Positions 1 through 6,581 are shown, counted from the first letter of the stretch. The stretch: DNA of 13,909 nt from Mollicutes bacterium (GCA_003551455.1 PUMR01000025.1:1-13909), one strand, 5' to 3'. A program made the numbers and translations. Notes: a model not told the origin generated them from the letters alone.

Positions 1-951
1 ATCCAAGAGGACGTCCTGGCCATGTTAAGGGGAGCGAAAAGGCTCCACATCCTGGCCGCGGGCACGAGCATGCACGCCGGCATCGTCGGGAAGACCCTCT
101 TCGAGAGCCTCTCGCGTCTGCCCGCGGAAGTCCACATCGCGAGCGAGTTCGCCCACCATCCCCCGCTCGTCGAAGCGGGTTCCATGTTCTTGCTCATCAG
201 CCAAAGCGGTGAGACGGCGGACCTCAGGGCCTCGCTGGAGATTGTCAAGGAGAAGGGCTTTCCGAGTCTGACGTTGACGAATGTCAAGACCTCGACTCTC
301 GCCCGCGAAGCCGACAAGTATCTCGAAATCCATGCCGGTCCCGAAATCGCCGTCGCCTCGACCAAGGCCTACACGGCGCAGATCGCCGTGCTGGCCATCC
401 TGGCTTTCGCTTTGGGCGAACGGGAGTTCTCCATGCGCAAAGAGCTCGCCCTCGCCGCACAGGCGATCGAGAACCATCTGCAGGATGTCGGAATGTATCC
501 CGACATCGCTGATGGATATCTTCGCCCTCCCCACGCCTTCTATATCGGTCGCGGCCTCGATCATGCCGTCGCCTTGGAGGCCGCTCTCAAGTTGAAAGAG
601 ATATCCTACATCCATACCGAAGGCTTCGCGGCCGGCGAGTTGAAACACGGTACGATCGCCCTGATCGAGGAGGGGATTCCGGTCATCGCCCTCGTCACGG
701 AAAAACGGACGGCAGCGCACACACGCAGCGCCATCGCCGAAGTGGAAAGCCGCGGGGCCAACGTCCTCGTCATCACGACGGAAGATGTCGCCGAGAAAGA
801 AGACGATATCATATTGGACACCATACATCCGCTCCTCACCCCGCTCGTGGCCGTCGTGCCCACCCAGCTCATCGCCTATCATGCGGCTCTCCAAAGGGGC
901 ACGGACATCGACAAACCGAGGAATCTCGCCAAAAGCGTGACGGTTGAATGA
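1..951 (+). CDS. glmS: Glutamine--fructose-6-phosphate aminotransferase, C-terminal isomerase part (5' end outside window)
   Basis: GlmS makes glucosamine-6-phosphate from fructose-6-phosphate and glutamine, the first step towards UDP-GlcNAc. The reading frame is open from base 1, so the glutaminase half lies upstream of the window and only the two SIS sugar-isomerase domains are present (about 316 residues). Visible signatures are LAAGTSMHAG, the phosphate-binding SQSGETAD, EIAVASTKAYTAQ, and the second-SIS segment EGFAAGELKHG. The protein ends in NLAKSVTVE, the typical GlmS C-terminus that carries the sugar-binding lysine. The internal ATG at 22 is not a real start because homology continues upstream of it. 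The gene ends in TGA, 74 bp before glmM, with no terminator between them. Any glmS ribozyme would lie upstream and cannot be judged here. Identity is very secure. Confidence 0.97.
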   Translation: MQEDVLAMLRGAKRLHILAAGTSMHAGIVGKTLFESLSRLPAEVHIASEFAHHPPLVEAGSMFLLISQSGETADLRASLEIVKEKGFPSLTLTNVKTSTLAREADKYLEIHAGPEIAVASTKAYTAQIAVLAILAFALGEREFSMRKELALAAQAIENHLQDVGMYPDIADGYLRPPHAFYIGRGLDHAVALEAALKLKEISYIHTEGFAAGELKHGTIALIEEGIPVIALVTEKRTAAHTRSAIAEVESRGANVLVITTEDVAEKEDDIILDTIHPLLTPLVAVVPTQLIAYHAALQRGTDIDKPRNLAKSVTVE

Positions 952-953
952 AC

Positions 954-982
954 TTTCCATGCAGGGGTATTTGTGATAGAAT
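954..982 (+). promoter_or_regulatory. Candidate sigma-A promoter for glmM (extended -10)
   Basis: A -35-like TTTCCA (954-959) is followed after 17 bp by TAGAAT (977-982). The -10 box is preceded by TG at 974-975, giving an extended -10 (TGaTAGAAT). It lies in the short gap after glmS and about 44 bp before glmM, so glmMU may have an internal promoter besides read-through from glmS. The -35 box matches only 4 of 6 bases, so this is a moderate call. Confidence 0.45.
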
Positions 983-1025
983 GAATAGGCACAATCGATG
1001 GTGCTTGATGTGAAGGAGGAATGCT

Positions 1026-2348
1026 ATGATGGGGAAATATTTCGGTACTGACGGCATCAGAGGCGTTGCGGGTGAGACGCTGACGACGGACATGGCCCAT
1101 CTTGTGGGCAATTCTCTCGGGGAAGTCTTTTCCGCCGGACGCGTCGTTGTCGGCAAGGATACGCGCGAATCGAGCGACGCCTTGGCCACGGCGGTCACAC
1201 TCGGCGCCCTCGAGGCCGGTCTGGACGTCGTCTATGCGGGAACGGTCTCGACCCCCATGGTCGCCCATTTCTCCCGCAAAGAAGAAATCCCGGGCGTCAT
1301 GATCACGGCTTCACACAATCCCTACCGTGACAACGGCATCAAGGTCTTCGACAAGGGATACAAGCTCTCCGCCAAAACGGAAAGCGCGATCGAGGCCTTC
1401 ATCGACAAAGGCGAGACCGCGTTTTCGGGAACCTTCGGGAGGCTCCGCACGAGTGAATCCGTGAACGAGGCATACCAGGAGCTTTTCGCGAGTTTCGGCC
1501 TCGAAAAGGCCAACCTCTCGATCGCTTTCGACACGGCGAACGGGGCCACCTGCGAGATCGCGAAGAAGGTCCTCGCACCGGTCGTCGACGAGCATGTGCA
1601 GATCGGCGACAAGCCCGACGGCCGAAACATCAACGAGGGATGCGGCTCCACCGACCTCTCGGCGATCGTCAAGGCGGCCGCCGAGCATAAAAGCGACCTC
1701 GGCGTCGCCTTCGACGGCGACGGTGACCGGGTGCTCGTCGTCGACCACAAGGAGAATGTCTACGACGGTGATCTGCTCATCTATATCATCGCGAGTTATA
1801 TGAAAGAGAACGACCTCCTCAACAAGAACACCGTGGTGCTCACGAAGATGAGCAACCCCGGCATCATCAAGGCTTTGAAAGACAAAGGCATCAAGGTCGT
1901 GCAGACCGATGTCGGCGACAAGTATGTGCAGGCCGAAATGCTCAAGAACGACTACACCATCGGCGGCGAAAACAGCGGTCACATCATCTTGAACCATCTT
2001 TTACAGACGGGAGACGGCCTCCTCGCGGCGGCCTACCTCTTGAAGGTCATGCACGAGAAACGCCAGACCCTCGCTTCGCTCGTCAAAGGTGTAAAAATCT
2101 ATCCGCAGAAGATGCAGAACGTGGCCGGCGTCGACAAGGACGTCGTCAACGACAAGGAAGTCAAAGCCGCCGTGAAGGAAGCGGGCAGGCAGCTGGGTGC
2201 CGACAGCCTCCTTCTCGTGCGTCCTTCGGGCACGGAGCCGGTCGTCAGGATCACGGTGAGCCACAAGGATGCCGCCCTCGTGGATGAGACGATCGACAAG
2301 CTCGAAACGATCATCCGCGAAAAGGGGGCGATCGAAGATGTCGGCTAA
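1026..2348 (+). CDS. glmM: Phosphoglucosamine mutase
   Basis: GlmM converts glucosamine-6-phosphate to glucosamine-1-phosphate, the second step of UDP-GlcNAc synthesis. At 440 residues it is full length for the family. The N-terminus reads KYFGTDGIRG. The active-site phosphoserine loop is ITASHNP (Ser96), the Mg-binding loop is DGDGDR (Asp230, 232, 234), the sugar-binding loop is GGENSGH (313-319), and the C-terminal phosphate loop is RPSGTEP (399-405). These all match the phosphohexomutase family and its GlmM branch. AAGGAGGA at 1013-1020 serves either ATG 1026 or ATG 1029. The second would give the more usual MGKYFGTDG start, so the exact start is uncertain by one codon. Its 3' end overlaps glmU by 11 bp, suggesting coupled translation. 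Confidence 0.97.
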   Translation: MMGKYFGTDGIRGVAGETLTTDMAHLVGNSLGEVFSAGRVVVGKDTRESSDALATAVTLGALEAGLDVVYAGTVSTPMVAHFSRKEEIPGVMITASHNPYRDNGIKVFDKGYKLSAKTESAIEAFIDKGETAFSGTFGRLRTSESVNEAYQELFASFGLEKANLSIAFDTANGATCEIAKKVLAPVVDEHVQIGDKPDGRNINEGCGSTDLSAIVKAAAEHKSDLGVAFDGDGDRVLVVDHKENVYDGDLLIYIIASYMKENDLLNKNTVVLTKMSNPGIIKALKDKGIKVVQTDVGDKYVQAEMLKNDYTIGGENSGHIILNHLLQTGDGLLAAAYLLKVMHEKRQTLASLVKGVKIYPQKMQNVAGVDKDVVNDKEVKAAVKEAGRQLGADSLLLVRPSGTEPVVRITVSHKDAALVDETIDKLETIIREKGAIEDVG

Positions 2349-3774
2349 ATACGCATTGATCCTCGCGGCGGGGAAAGGCACCCGCATGCGGACGGAACTG
2401 CCGAAGTGCGCCTTTCCCATCCTCAAGAAACCGATGATCGAATACATCGTCGAAGGCGTCGAGAAGAGCGGCGTCGACGAAATCGTCGTGGTGGTCGGCC
2501 ACCAGCGGAAGGTGCTCGAGAACCTGCTCACCGACAGGGTGACCTTCGCCTATCAGGAAGAACAGCTCGGTACCGGTCACGCCGCGCTTTCGGCAGCCGA
2601 GGTCCTCCAAGAAAAAGAAGGGACGACGATCATCCTGCTCGGCGACATGCCGCTCATCGACGAGACCCTGATCGAGAAAATCTTCCTCTCGCACGAAAAG
2701 TCGAACAACGACCTCACGGTCGTGAGCGCCGACTTCAAAGACCCCACCGGCTACGGGCGGATCATCCGTGACAAGTACGGCCGCGTCCACGCCATCGTCG
2801 AAGAGGCCGACTGCACCGAAGAGGAAAGACAGATCACCGAAGTGAACACGGGGCTCTACGCCATCGACAACAAGCTCCTTTTCGACGTGTTGGAAAAGAT
2901 CGAGAAGAACCCATACAAAGGGGAGTACTATCTCACCGACATCGTCGGGATCATGAGAAACGACTACCGGGTCGGCTCCTTCGTCATCCGCGAGGAATCA
3001 CGGGTGATGGGTGTGAACGACCTCTATGCGATAAGCCGCGCGGAAAAATTCCTGCGCGACGAGATCAACAAGCGCCACATGCTCGCGGGGGTCTACATGA
3101 TCAACCCCGAGACGATCACCATCGGTCACAATGTGAGCATCGACGGCAACGTCACCATCAATCCCAACACCACCATCACCGGGAACTCGACCATCAAGTC
3201 GGGGGCGGTGATCGGCCCGAACACCGAAATCCACAACAGCACCATCCACAATGATGTGCAGGTGAAACACAGCCTCCTCTATGACAGCACCGTGCATGAG
3301 AGGACCACGGTGGGGCCGTTCGCGCACCTCAGGAAGAACGCCAACATCGGCCGCGACAACCGCATCGGGAACTTCGTCGAGGTCAAGAAGTCCTCGACCG
3401 GCACGGGGACGAAAGCGAGCCATCTCGCCTACATCGGCGATGCCGAGATCGGCAGCAACGTGAACTTCGGCAGCGGGTCCGTCACCGTCAATTTCGACGG
3501 CAAAGAGAAACACCTGACGAAGATCGGTGACGATGTCTTCATCGGCTGCAACACGAACCTCATCGCGCCGATCGAGATTGCGGACAACGTCTTCATCGCC
3601 GCGGGAAGCACCGTGACCGACAATGTGCCCGCCTGGGCGATGGCGATCGCGCGCAACCGCCAGATCAACAAGGCCGATTACGCCAAGAACCTCATCAAGC
3701 CCAAGACGGTCAAACCGGAAAACGGCCCCGAAAAAGCGGAAAAAACGGCATCCCCCGCGAAAAAGGCCGATTAG
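2338..3774 (+). CDS. glmU: Bifunctional GlcN-1-P acetyltransferase / GlcNAc-1-P uridyltransferase
   Basis: GlmU acetylates glucosamine-1-phosphate and then transfers UMP from UTP, giving UDP-GlcNAc for peptidoglycan. The N-terminal Rossmann uridyltransferase (about 1-230) shows LILAAGKGTRM, QLGTGHA, LGDMP (Asp103), EVNTG and GVND (Asn227). The C-terminal left-handed beta helix (about 255-450) has many imperfect hexapeptide repeats and the acetyltransferase segment GNFVEVKKS...SHLAYIGDAEIG, with the likely catalytic His362. The segment usually written GAGTITCNYDG reads GSGSVTVNFDG here, a mild variation. The protein has 478 residues, about 20 more than usual, because of a Lys/Glu/Pro-rich tail after residue 452. 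The start is ATG 2338, inside the glmM end, with GGGGG at 2324-2328. Upstream in-frame sequence is a shadow of glmM. Confidence 0.97.
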   Translation: MSAKYALILAAGKGTRMRTELPKCAFPILKKPMIEYIVEGVEKSGVDEIVVVVGHQRKVLENLLTDRVTFAYQEEQLGTGHAALSAAEVLQEKEGTTIILLGDMPLIDETLIEKIFLSHEKSNNDLTVVSADFKDPTGYGRIIRDKYGRVHAIVEEADCTEEERQITEVNTGLYAIDNKLLFDVLEKIEKNPYKGEYYLTDIVGIMRNDYRVGSFVIREESRVMGVNDLYAISRAEKFLRDEINKRHMLAGVYMINPETITIGHNVSIDGNVTINPNTTITGNSTIKSGAVIGPNTEIHNSTIHNDVQVKHSLLYDSTVHERTTVGPFAHLRKNANIGRDNRIGNFVEVKKSSTGTGTKASHLAYIGDAEIGSNVNFGSGSVTVNFDGKEKHLTKIGDDVFIGCNTNLIAPIEIADNVFIAAGSTVTDNVPAWAMAIARNRQINKADYAKNLIKPKTVKPENGPEKAEKTASPAKKAD

Positions 3775-3776
3775 AG

Positions 3777-3804
3777 TTGACAAGCCGGGGCCATGTGATA
3801 TAAT
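3777..3804 (+). promoter_or_regulatory. Strong sigma-A promoter of the infC-rpmI-rplT operon
   Basis: A perfect TTGACA (3777-3782) and a perfect TATAAT (3799-3804) are separated by 16 bp, and TG at 3796-3797 makes an extended -10. The -35 box starts 2 bp after the glmU stop codon. Transcription should begin near 3811, giving a leader of about 150 nt before infC. Confidence 0.85.
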
Positions 3805-3810
3805 AGTTTC

Positions 3811-3961
3811 GGCTGTAAAACCGTGGAAAGCAGAGTACCCGCTCTCACCCGACGGATTCTGTCCGTGGGTCGACGCTACAGAAATGTGGACACGTATTTT
3901 GCGTGTGGGTACCCCTGTGGACCCGCACGTTTTTGTTTAAGCCCATATGGAGGTGGAAGAC
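3811..3961 (+). promoter_or_regulatory. Structured 5' leader of the IF3 operon, L20-leader type
   Basis: In Firmicutes, infC-rpmI-rplT is preceded by an L20 leader: free ribosomal protein L20 binds the mRNA and favours termination before infC. This leader sits in the right place and has competing structures. One hairpin is ACCC-g-ACGGA (3847-3856) with TCCGTGGGT (3862-3870). A terminator hairpin is at 3902-3929. A mutually exclusive set consists of ACACG (3890-3894) with CGTGT (3902-3906), plus the long-range helix GTACCC (3835-3840) with GGGTAC (3907-3912), which would break the terminator. The pairings are seen directly. Assignment to the L20 family rests on position and architecture, not on a covariance-model search. 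Confidence 0.7.
3902..3938 (+). terminator. Attenuator terminator just upstream of infC
   Basis: CGTGTGGGT (3902-3910) pairs with ACCCGCACG (3921-3929) through 9 bp including one G-U pair. TTTTTGTTT follows. It lies inside the leader and ends about 24 bp before the infC start, so it should act as a conditional terminator. Its 5' arm can instead pair with upstream leader segments. Confidence 0.75.
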
Positions 3962-4501
3962 ATCAGAAAGAAGTCCGACAAGCGGGACAAGAACCAGGGT
4001 ATCGTGAACGAGGATATCCGCGCCCGCGAAGTGATGGTCATCGGTGATGACGGGGAACAGCTCGGCATCATGGCGAAGAACGAGGCTCTCGAACAAGCCT
4101 ACGACCGCGATCTGGACCTTGTGCTCGTGGCCCCGAAGGCGAAACCGCCCGTCGCCAAGTTCATGGACTACAACAAGTACCGCTATGAACAGAAGAAGAA
4201 GGCGAAAGAGGCCAAGAAGAAACAGAAGGTCCAACAACTCAAAGAGCTCAGACTCTCGCCCAAGATCGAAAAACACGATTTCGAGACCAAACTCCGCAAC
4301 GGACGCAAGTTTCTCGCCAACGGCGACAAACTCAAGATCTCGATCCGTTTCCGCGGCCGCGAAATGGCCCACACGGACCGGGGAAGGGATGTCATGCTCG
4401 ATTTCGCCAAGAAATGCGACGATCTCGCCCAGATCGAGAGCCATCCCAAGCAGGAGGGTCGCTTCATGCAGATGACCCTCATCCCCAAAAAAGACAAGTG
4501 A
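3962..4501 (+). CDS. infC: Translation initiation factor IF-3, probable AUC start
   Basis: IF-3 binds the 30S subunit, keeps the subunits apart and checks the start codon. From ATC 3962 the product has 179 residues. The N-terminal domain begins NQGIVNEDIRAREVMVI, the linker carries the family signature PPVAKFMDYNKYRYEQ with a Lys-rich helix, and the C-terminal domain contains LSPKIEKHDFETK and RFRGREMAHTDRG. The start choice matters. An in-frame ATG exists at 3947, but no Shine-Dalgarno precedes it, and the good site GGAGGTGG (3949-3956) lies inside or after that codon. From that site, ATC 3962 is about 8 nt away, the normal spacing. Several bacterial infC genes start at AUU or another rare codon so that IF-3 represses itself. 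The product is certain and the start is likely. The stop codon overlaps the rpmI ribosome-binding site. Confidence 0.9.
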   Translation: MRKKSDKRDKNQGIVNEDIRAREVMVIGDDGEQLGIMAKNEALEQAYDRDLDLVLVAPKAKPPVAKFMDYNKYRYEQKKKAKEAKKKQKVQQLKELRLSPKIEKHDFETKLRNGRKFLANGDKLKISIRFRGREMAHTDRGRDVMLDFAKKCDDLAQIESHPKQEGRFMQMTLIPKKDK

Positions 4502-4514
4502 GGAGGAACACCGC

Positions 4515-4715
4515 ATGCCCAAGACCAAGACCCATTCGGGAACGAAAAAGCGCGTGAAGATGACCGCCAAGGGCAAACTCAAGGTCTCCCGCGCGAATCG
4601 CGCCCATCTGAAGAGCGCAAAATCCAAAGACTCCATCCGCAAGGGGCGCCGTGCGAAGTATCTGAAGCCCCAGGACGAGCGCCGCGTGAAAAAACAGGTT
4701 TCCCAATCGAAATAA
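4515..4715 (+). CDS. rpmI: Large-subunit ribosomal protein L35 (bL35)
   Basis: This 66-residue, strongly basic protein matches bL35 over its full length: MPKTKTHSGTKKR at the start, then KVSRANRAHLKSAKS and a basic C-terminal end. It is a component of the 50S subunit. AGGAGG at 4501-4506 directly follows the infC stop and lies 8 nt before the ATG. It is the second gene of the infC-rpmI-rplT operon, an order conserved across most bacteria. Confidence 0.97.
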   Translation: MPKTKTHSGTKKRVKMTAKGKLKVSRANRAHLKSAKSKDSIRKGRRAKYLKPQDERRVKKQVSQSK

Positions 4716-4736
4716 TCCAACCAGGAGGAATGCACC

Positions 4737-5408
4737 ATGCCCAGAGTACGAGTCGGAACCCTCGCCCGCCGGCGCCGAAAGAAAATTCTGAAACTCGCCA
4801 AGGGCTACTTCGGTTCCAAACACCTTTTATACCGCACCGCGAACGAACAGGTCATGAAGTCATGGACCTACAGCTACCGTGACCGCAAGAGAAGAAAACG
4901 CGATTTCCGCAAACTCTGGATTTCGCGCATCAACGCCGCCGCCAGGCAGAACGGCCTTTCCTATTCCCGCATGATCAACGGCTTGAAGAAAGCCGGTGTG
5001 GATATCAACCGCAAAATGCTCGCCGACATCGCCGTGCACGATCCCGAAATGTTCAAGAAACTCTGCGAAACGGCCATGAGCGGACTCAAAGGGAAGAAGC
5101 CCCTCCCGAAACGGGCGGACGCCAAGCAGGAGACACCCGAGAAAGAAACGGCCTCCGTCGCGAAAGAGGCCCCCGCAAAAAAGGCGGAACAATCGGAGAA
5201 GGAAGCCGGGAAGAAAGATACCGCACAAGAAGTGAAAAAGGAAGAGAAACAAGAAGAGAAGAGCGCCGTCGCCGCAGCCAAGGAGACCGCCGAGGAACTC
5301 GCGAAACTCACGGTCGCCGAACTGAAGGACCTTTGCAAGGCGCGGGGCATCTCGGGATACTCGTCTTTGAAGAAGGCGGAGCTCATCGCCAGACTCCAGA
5401 AGGATTAA
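4737..5408 (+). CDS. rplT: Ribosomal protein L20 (bL20) with long C-terminal extension ending in a Rho-N/SAP-like domain
   Basis: Residues 1 to about 118 are ordinary bL20 ([14 protein letters not shown], then [18 protein letters not shown], then [18 protein letters not shown]), a protein needed for early 50S assembly and, in Firmicutes, for repressing its own operon. bL20 normally ends there at about 118-120 residues. This one continues to 223. Residues 119-185 are a low-complexity linker rich in Lys, Glu and Ala. Residues 188-221 ([20 protein letters not shown], then [10 protein letters not shown]) resemble the Rho N-terminal/SAP helical nucleic-acid-binding fold. The frame is continuous, with no sign of a frameshift, and the terminator begins right after the stop. 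AGGAGGA lies 8 nt before the ATG. The L20 identity is certain. The tail's role is unknown; extra rRNA or mRNA contact is a guess. Confidence 0.95.
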   Translation: MPRVRVGTLARRRRKKILKLAKGYFGSKHLLYRTANEQVMKSWTYSYRDRKRRKRDFRKLWISRINAAARQNGLSYSRMINGLKKAGVDINRKMLADIAVHDPEMFKKLCETAMSGLKGKKPLPKRADAKQETPEKETASVAKEAPAKKAEQSEKEAGKKDTAQEVKKEEKQEEKSAVAAAKETAEELAKLTVAELKDLCKARGISGYSSLKKAELIARLQKD

Positions 5409-5433
5409 GCAGTCGGACGACTGCTTTTTTCTT
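5409..5433 (+). terminator. Intrinsic terminator of the infC-rpmI-rplT operon
   Basis: GCAGTC (5409-5414) pairs with GACTGC (5419-5424) around the loop GGAC, followed by six T and then CTT. The hairpin starts immediately after the rplT stop codon. Confidence 0.9.
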
Positions 5434-5478
5434 GCGCGAAGCGCTTTTCCCCCACCCGGGAGCGGGTGGTCGATTCGA

Positions 5479-5507
5479 TTGACAACAAGCACAACGGGGC
5501 GTATAAT
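5479..5507 (+). promoter_or_regulatory. Near-ideal sigma-A promoter driving the 5514-5697 RNA
   Basis: A perfect TTGACA (5479-5484) and a perfect TATAAT (5502-5507) are separated by the ideal 17 bp. The predicted first transcribed base is about 5514, exactly the first base of the long terminal helix of the RNA described next. Just upstream, CCACCC (5452-5457) and GGGTGG (5464-5469) form a small inverted repeat of unknown meaning. Confidence 0.88.
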
Positions 5508-5513
5508 GAAACT

Positions 5514-5697
5514 GTGGCCTGAAGGATGGGAAACCACTCAGGCGCGACCCCAAATTATGCAGAAAGGGGCCAAGGTCTGGCCGGTGTGCGAAAGCCTTTC
5601 TTGGAAAAGGAATCCTAAAGGTCAGACAAGAGGCCACCCCCATGGTAAGTTCGTGGTTCTGCGATCGAGTGGTTTCCCGTCGTTCAGGCCACTTTTT
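5514..5697 (+). ncRNA. Structured RNA of about 184 nt, 6S RNA-like architecture
   Basis: No plausible protein is encoded between the promoter at 5479-5507 and the gene at 5739. Bases 5514-5537 pair with 5669-5692 at 23 of 24 positions (one G-U, one G-G mismatch at 5524/5682), and two more pairs extend it to 5539/5667. The helix begins at the predicted transcription start and ends where TTTTT (5693-5697) begins. Inside is a bubble of about 26 nt per side, then an inner arm: GGGG (5566-5569) with CCCC (5637-5640), and GTCTGGCC (5575-5582) with GGTCAGAC (5620-5627), capped by a CCTTT/AAAGG hairpin (5595-5610). Closing stem, large central bubble, inner arm and size fit 6S RNA, which binds RNA polymerase. 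The alternative is a leader regulating the gene at 5739, which has no other visible promoter. The RNA call is firm; the family is tentative. Confidence 0.6.
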
Positions 5698-5738
5698 CGA
5701 ACCCAAATCCTCTACACAAGGGAGAAAGAAGGGGAAAC

Positions 5739-6395
5739 ATGAACAAGGTCCAAAAAGTCTTCGTGAACTACAACTGGTTCATCAAGCTCATCGGGGCGGC
5801 GCTGCTCATCGCCCTCGCCCTCATCCTGTGGCTGGTCGATGTGGAGGCGCTGATCCAGAGCTTCGTCGGGATTCTCATCGGCATCTACGCGATCGTGCGG
5901 CTCGTGCCGTTCGTCCGCACACAGGGGAGTGACCTCATCAAGACCATCAACATCATCGAGATCACTCTGAACGTGCTCATCGCCGCTTTCCTCATCATCG
6001 CCGCTTTCGCGATCGAAGACGGCATCGGCGCACTCTTCGGCTATCTTGTCGCGTTCGTCCTCATCGCCCGCGGCATGGTACATTTCTACGGACTCAGCGA
6101 AGGCAGCGAAAAAGGGGACCATCTCACCTATTTCTTCCACATCGCCACTCTCGTCGTCGGTACCATCATCGCCGTGCGCGGTTTCGAGGTCACCGACCTC
6201 ATCATCCTCTTCATCATCCTCGCTCTCGGCGCCTCGGCCTATCTCGGCTTCGAGTCCTATCGCGGCTATTCGATGTACCGCAAGCGCAAACAGCTCGAAG
6301 AACCCGCCCGGGATGAAGTCAGAGAAGAGACGGAAATCCGGAAGGCCCCCTCGAAAGAGGAAGAAGAGCGCAAGCGCGACGAAATCGTCAGTTGA
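5739..6395 (+). CDS. Six-helix integral membrane protein, DUF308/HdeD-like
   Basis: This 218-residue product has about six hydrophobic segments (roughly 13-33, 38-57, 73-92, 96-116, 131-148 and 152-172), mostly arranged in helix pairs, and a charged cytoplasmic-looking tail rich in Glu, Arg and Lys from 180 on. The arrangement resembles the DUF308/HdeD family of small membrane proteins, whose molecular function is largely unknown. It looks paralogous to the product at 7074-7712: the helix pattern is the same and both carry a VL-x-x-RG motif (Arg111-Gly112 here). The start ATG 5739 follows AAGGGGA. It may be transcribed by read-through of the structured RNA upstream. Membrane location is secure; the family assignment is moderate. 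Confidence 0.85.
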   Translation: MNKVQKVFVNYNWFIKLIGAALLIALALILWLVDVEALIQSFVGILIGIYAIVRLVPFVRTQGSDLIKTINIIEITLNVLIAAFLIIAAFAIEDGIGALFGYLVAFVLIARGMVHFYGLSEGSEKGDHLTYFFHIATLVVGTIIAVRGFEVTDLIILFIILALGASAYLGFESYRGYSMYRKRKQLEEPARDEVREETEIRKAPSKEEEERKRDEIVS

Positions 6396-6461
6396 GAGAC
6401 CGTAAGTCGACGAACCGATTTCCGCCCTTTTTCACGAAGAACGTGACACACGTCTTTTCGG

Positions 6462-6495
6462 CGGCATCGCCCGAGCGATGCCGTTTTCTTTTTGT
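6462..6495 (+). terminator. Intrinsic terminator after the first membrane protein gene
   Basis: CGGCATCGC (6462-6470) pairs perfectly with GCGATGCCG (6475-6483) around the loop CCGA, followed by TTTTCTTTTT. It separates the gene at 5739 from the MarR operon. Confidence 0.92.
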
Positions 6496-6518
6496 TTTGG
6501 GAAATTTGCGCGAAACTC

Positions 6519-6547
6519 TTGGCAAAAGGACAAAACCCCTGTATAAT
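6519..6547 (+). promoter_or_regulatory. Sigma-A promoter of the MarR operon
   Basis: TTGGCA (6519-6524) and a perfect TATAAT (6542-6547) are separated by 17 bp, immediately upstream of the marR-type gene. The predicted start is near 6554. No promoter or terminator is evident between the downstream genes until 9836, so this promoter probably serves five genes. Confidence 0.85.
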
Positions 6548-6548
6548 G

Positions 6549-6561
6549 TTTGTGTACAACC
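6549..6561 (+). promoter_or_regulatory. Candidate operator overlapping the transcription start
   Basis: TTGT-GT-ACAA (6550-6559) is a perfect dyad lying between the -10 box and the ribosome-binding site, over the expected transcription start. MarR proteins commonly repress their own operons by binding such palindromes. The dyad is short, so it could be chance. Confidence 0.4.
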
Positions 6562-6581
6562 TATGACCGGAGGTGAAACAG

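Noticed and set aside
25..960. Long minus-strand open frame opposite glmS
   Set aside because: It is antisense to a clearly recognised gene, lacks a ribosome-binding site and resembles no protein family. High G+C coding DNA often leaves the opposite strand open.
3947..3961. ATG 3947 as the infC start
   Set aside because: No Shine-Dalgarno precedes it, while a good one overlaps and follows it, pointing to ATC 3962.
5434..5448. Second small hairpin GCGC-GAA-GCGC plus TTTT after the rplT terminator
   Set aside because: Only four base pairs and four T; too weak to call separately from the strong terminator just before it.
5514..5697. tmRNA, RNase P RNA, SRP RNA, T-box or cobalamin riboswitch as identity of the structured RNA
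   Set aside because: Size is wrong for tmRNA and RNase P RNA. I see no CCA-ending acceptor, no SRP GGAA helix-8 motif, no T-box AGGGTGG element and no B12-box sequence.
5479..5742. Small open frame from ATG 5505 through the structured RNA region
   Set aside because: Its start lies within the -10 box of a consensus promoter and the DNA is explained by RNA base pairing. No ribosome-binding site or recognisable protein character is present.
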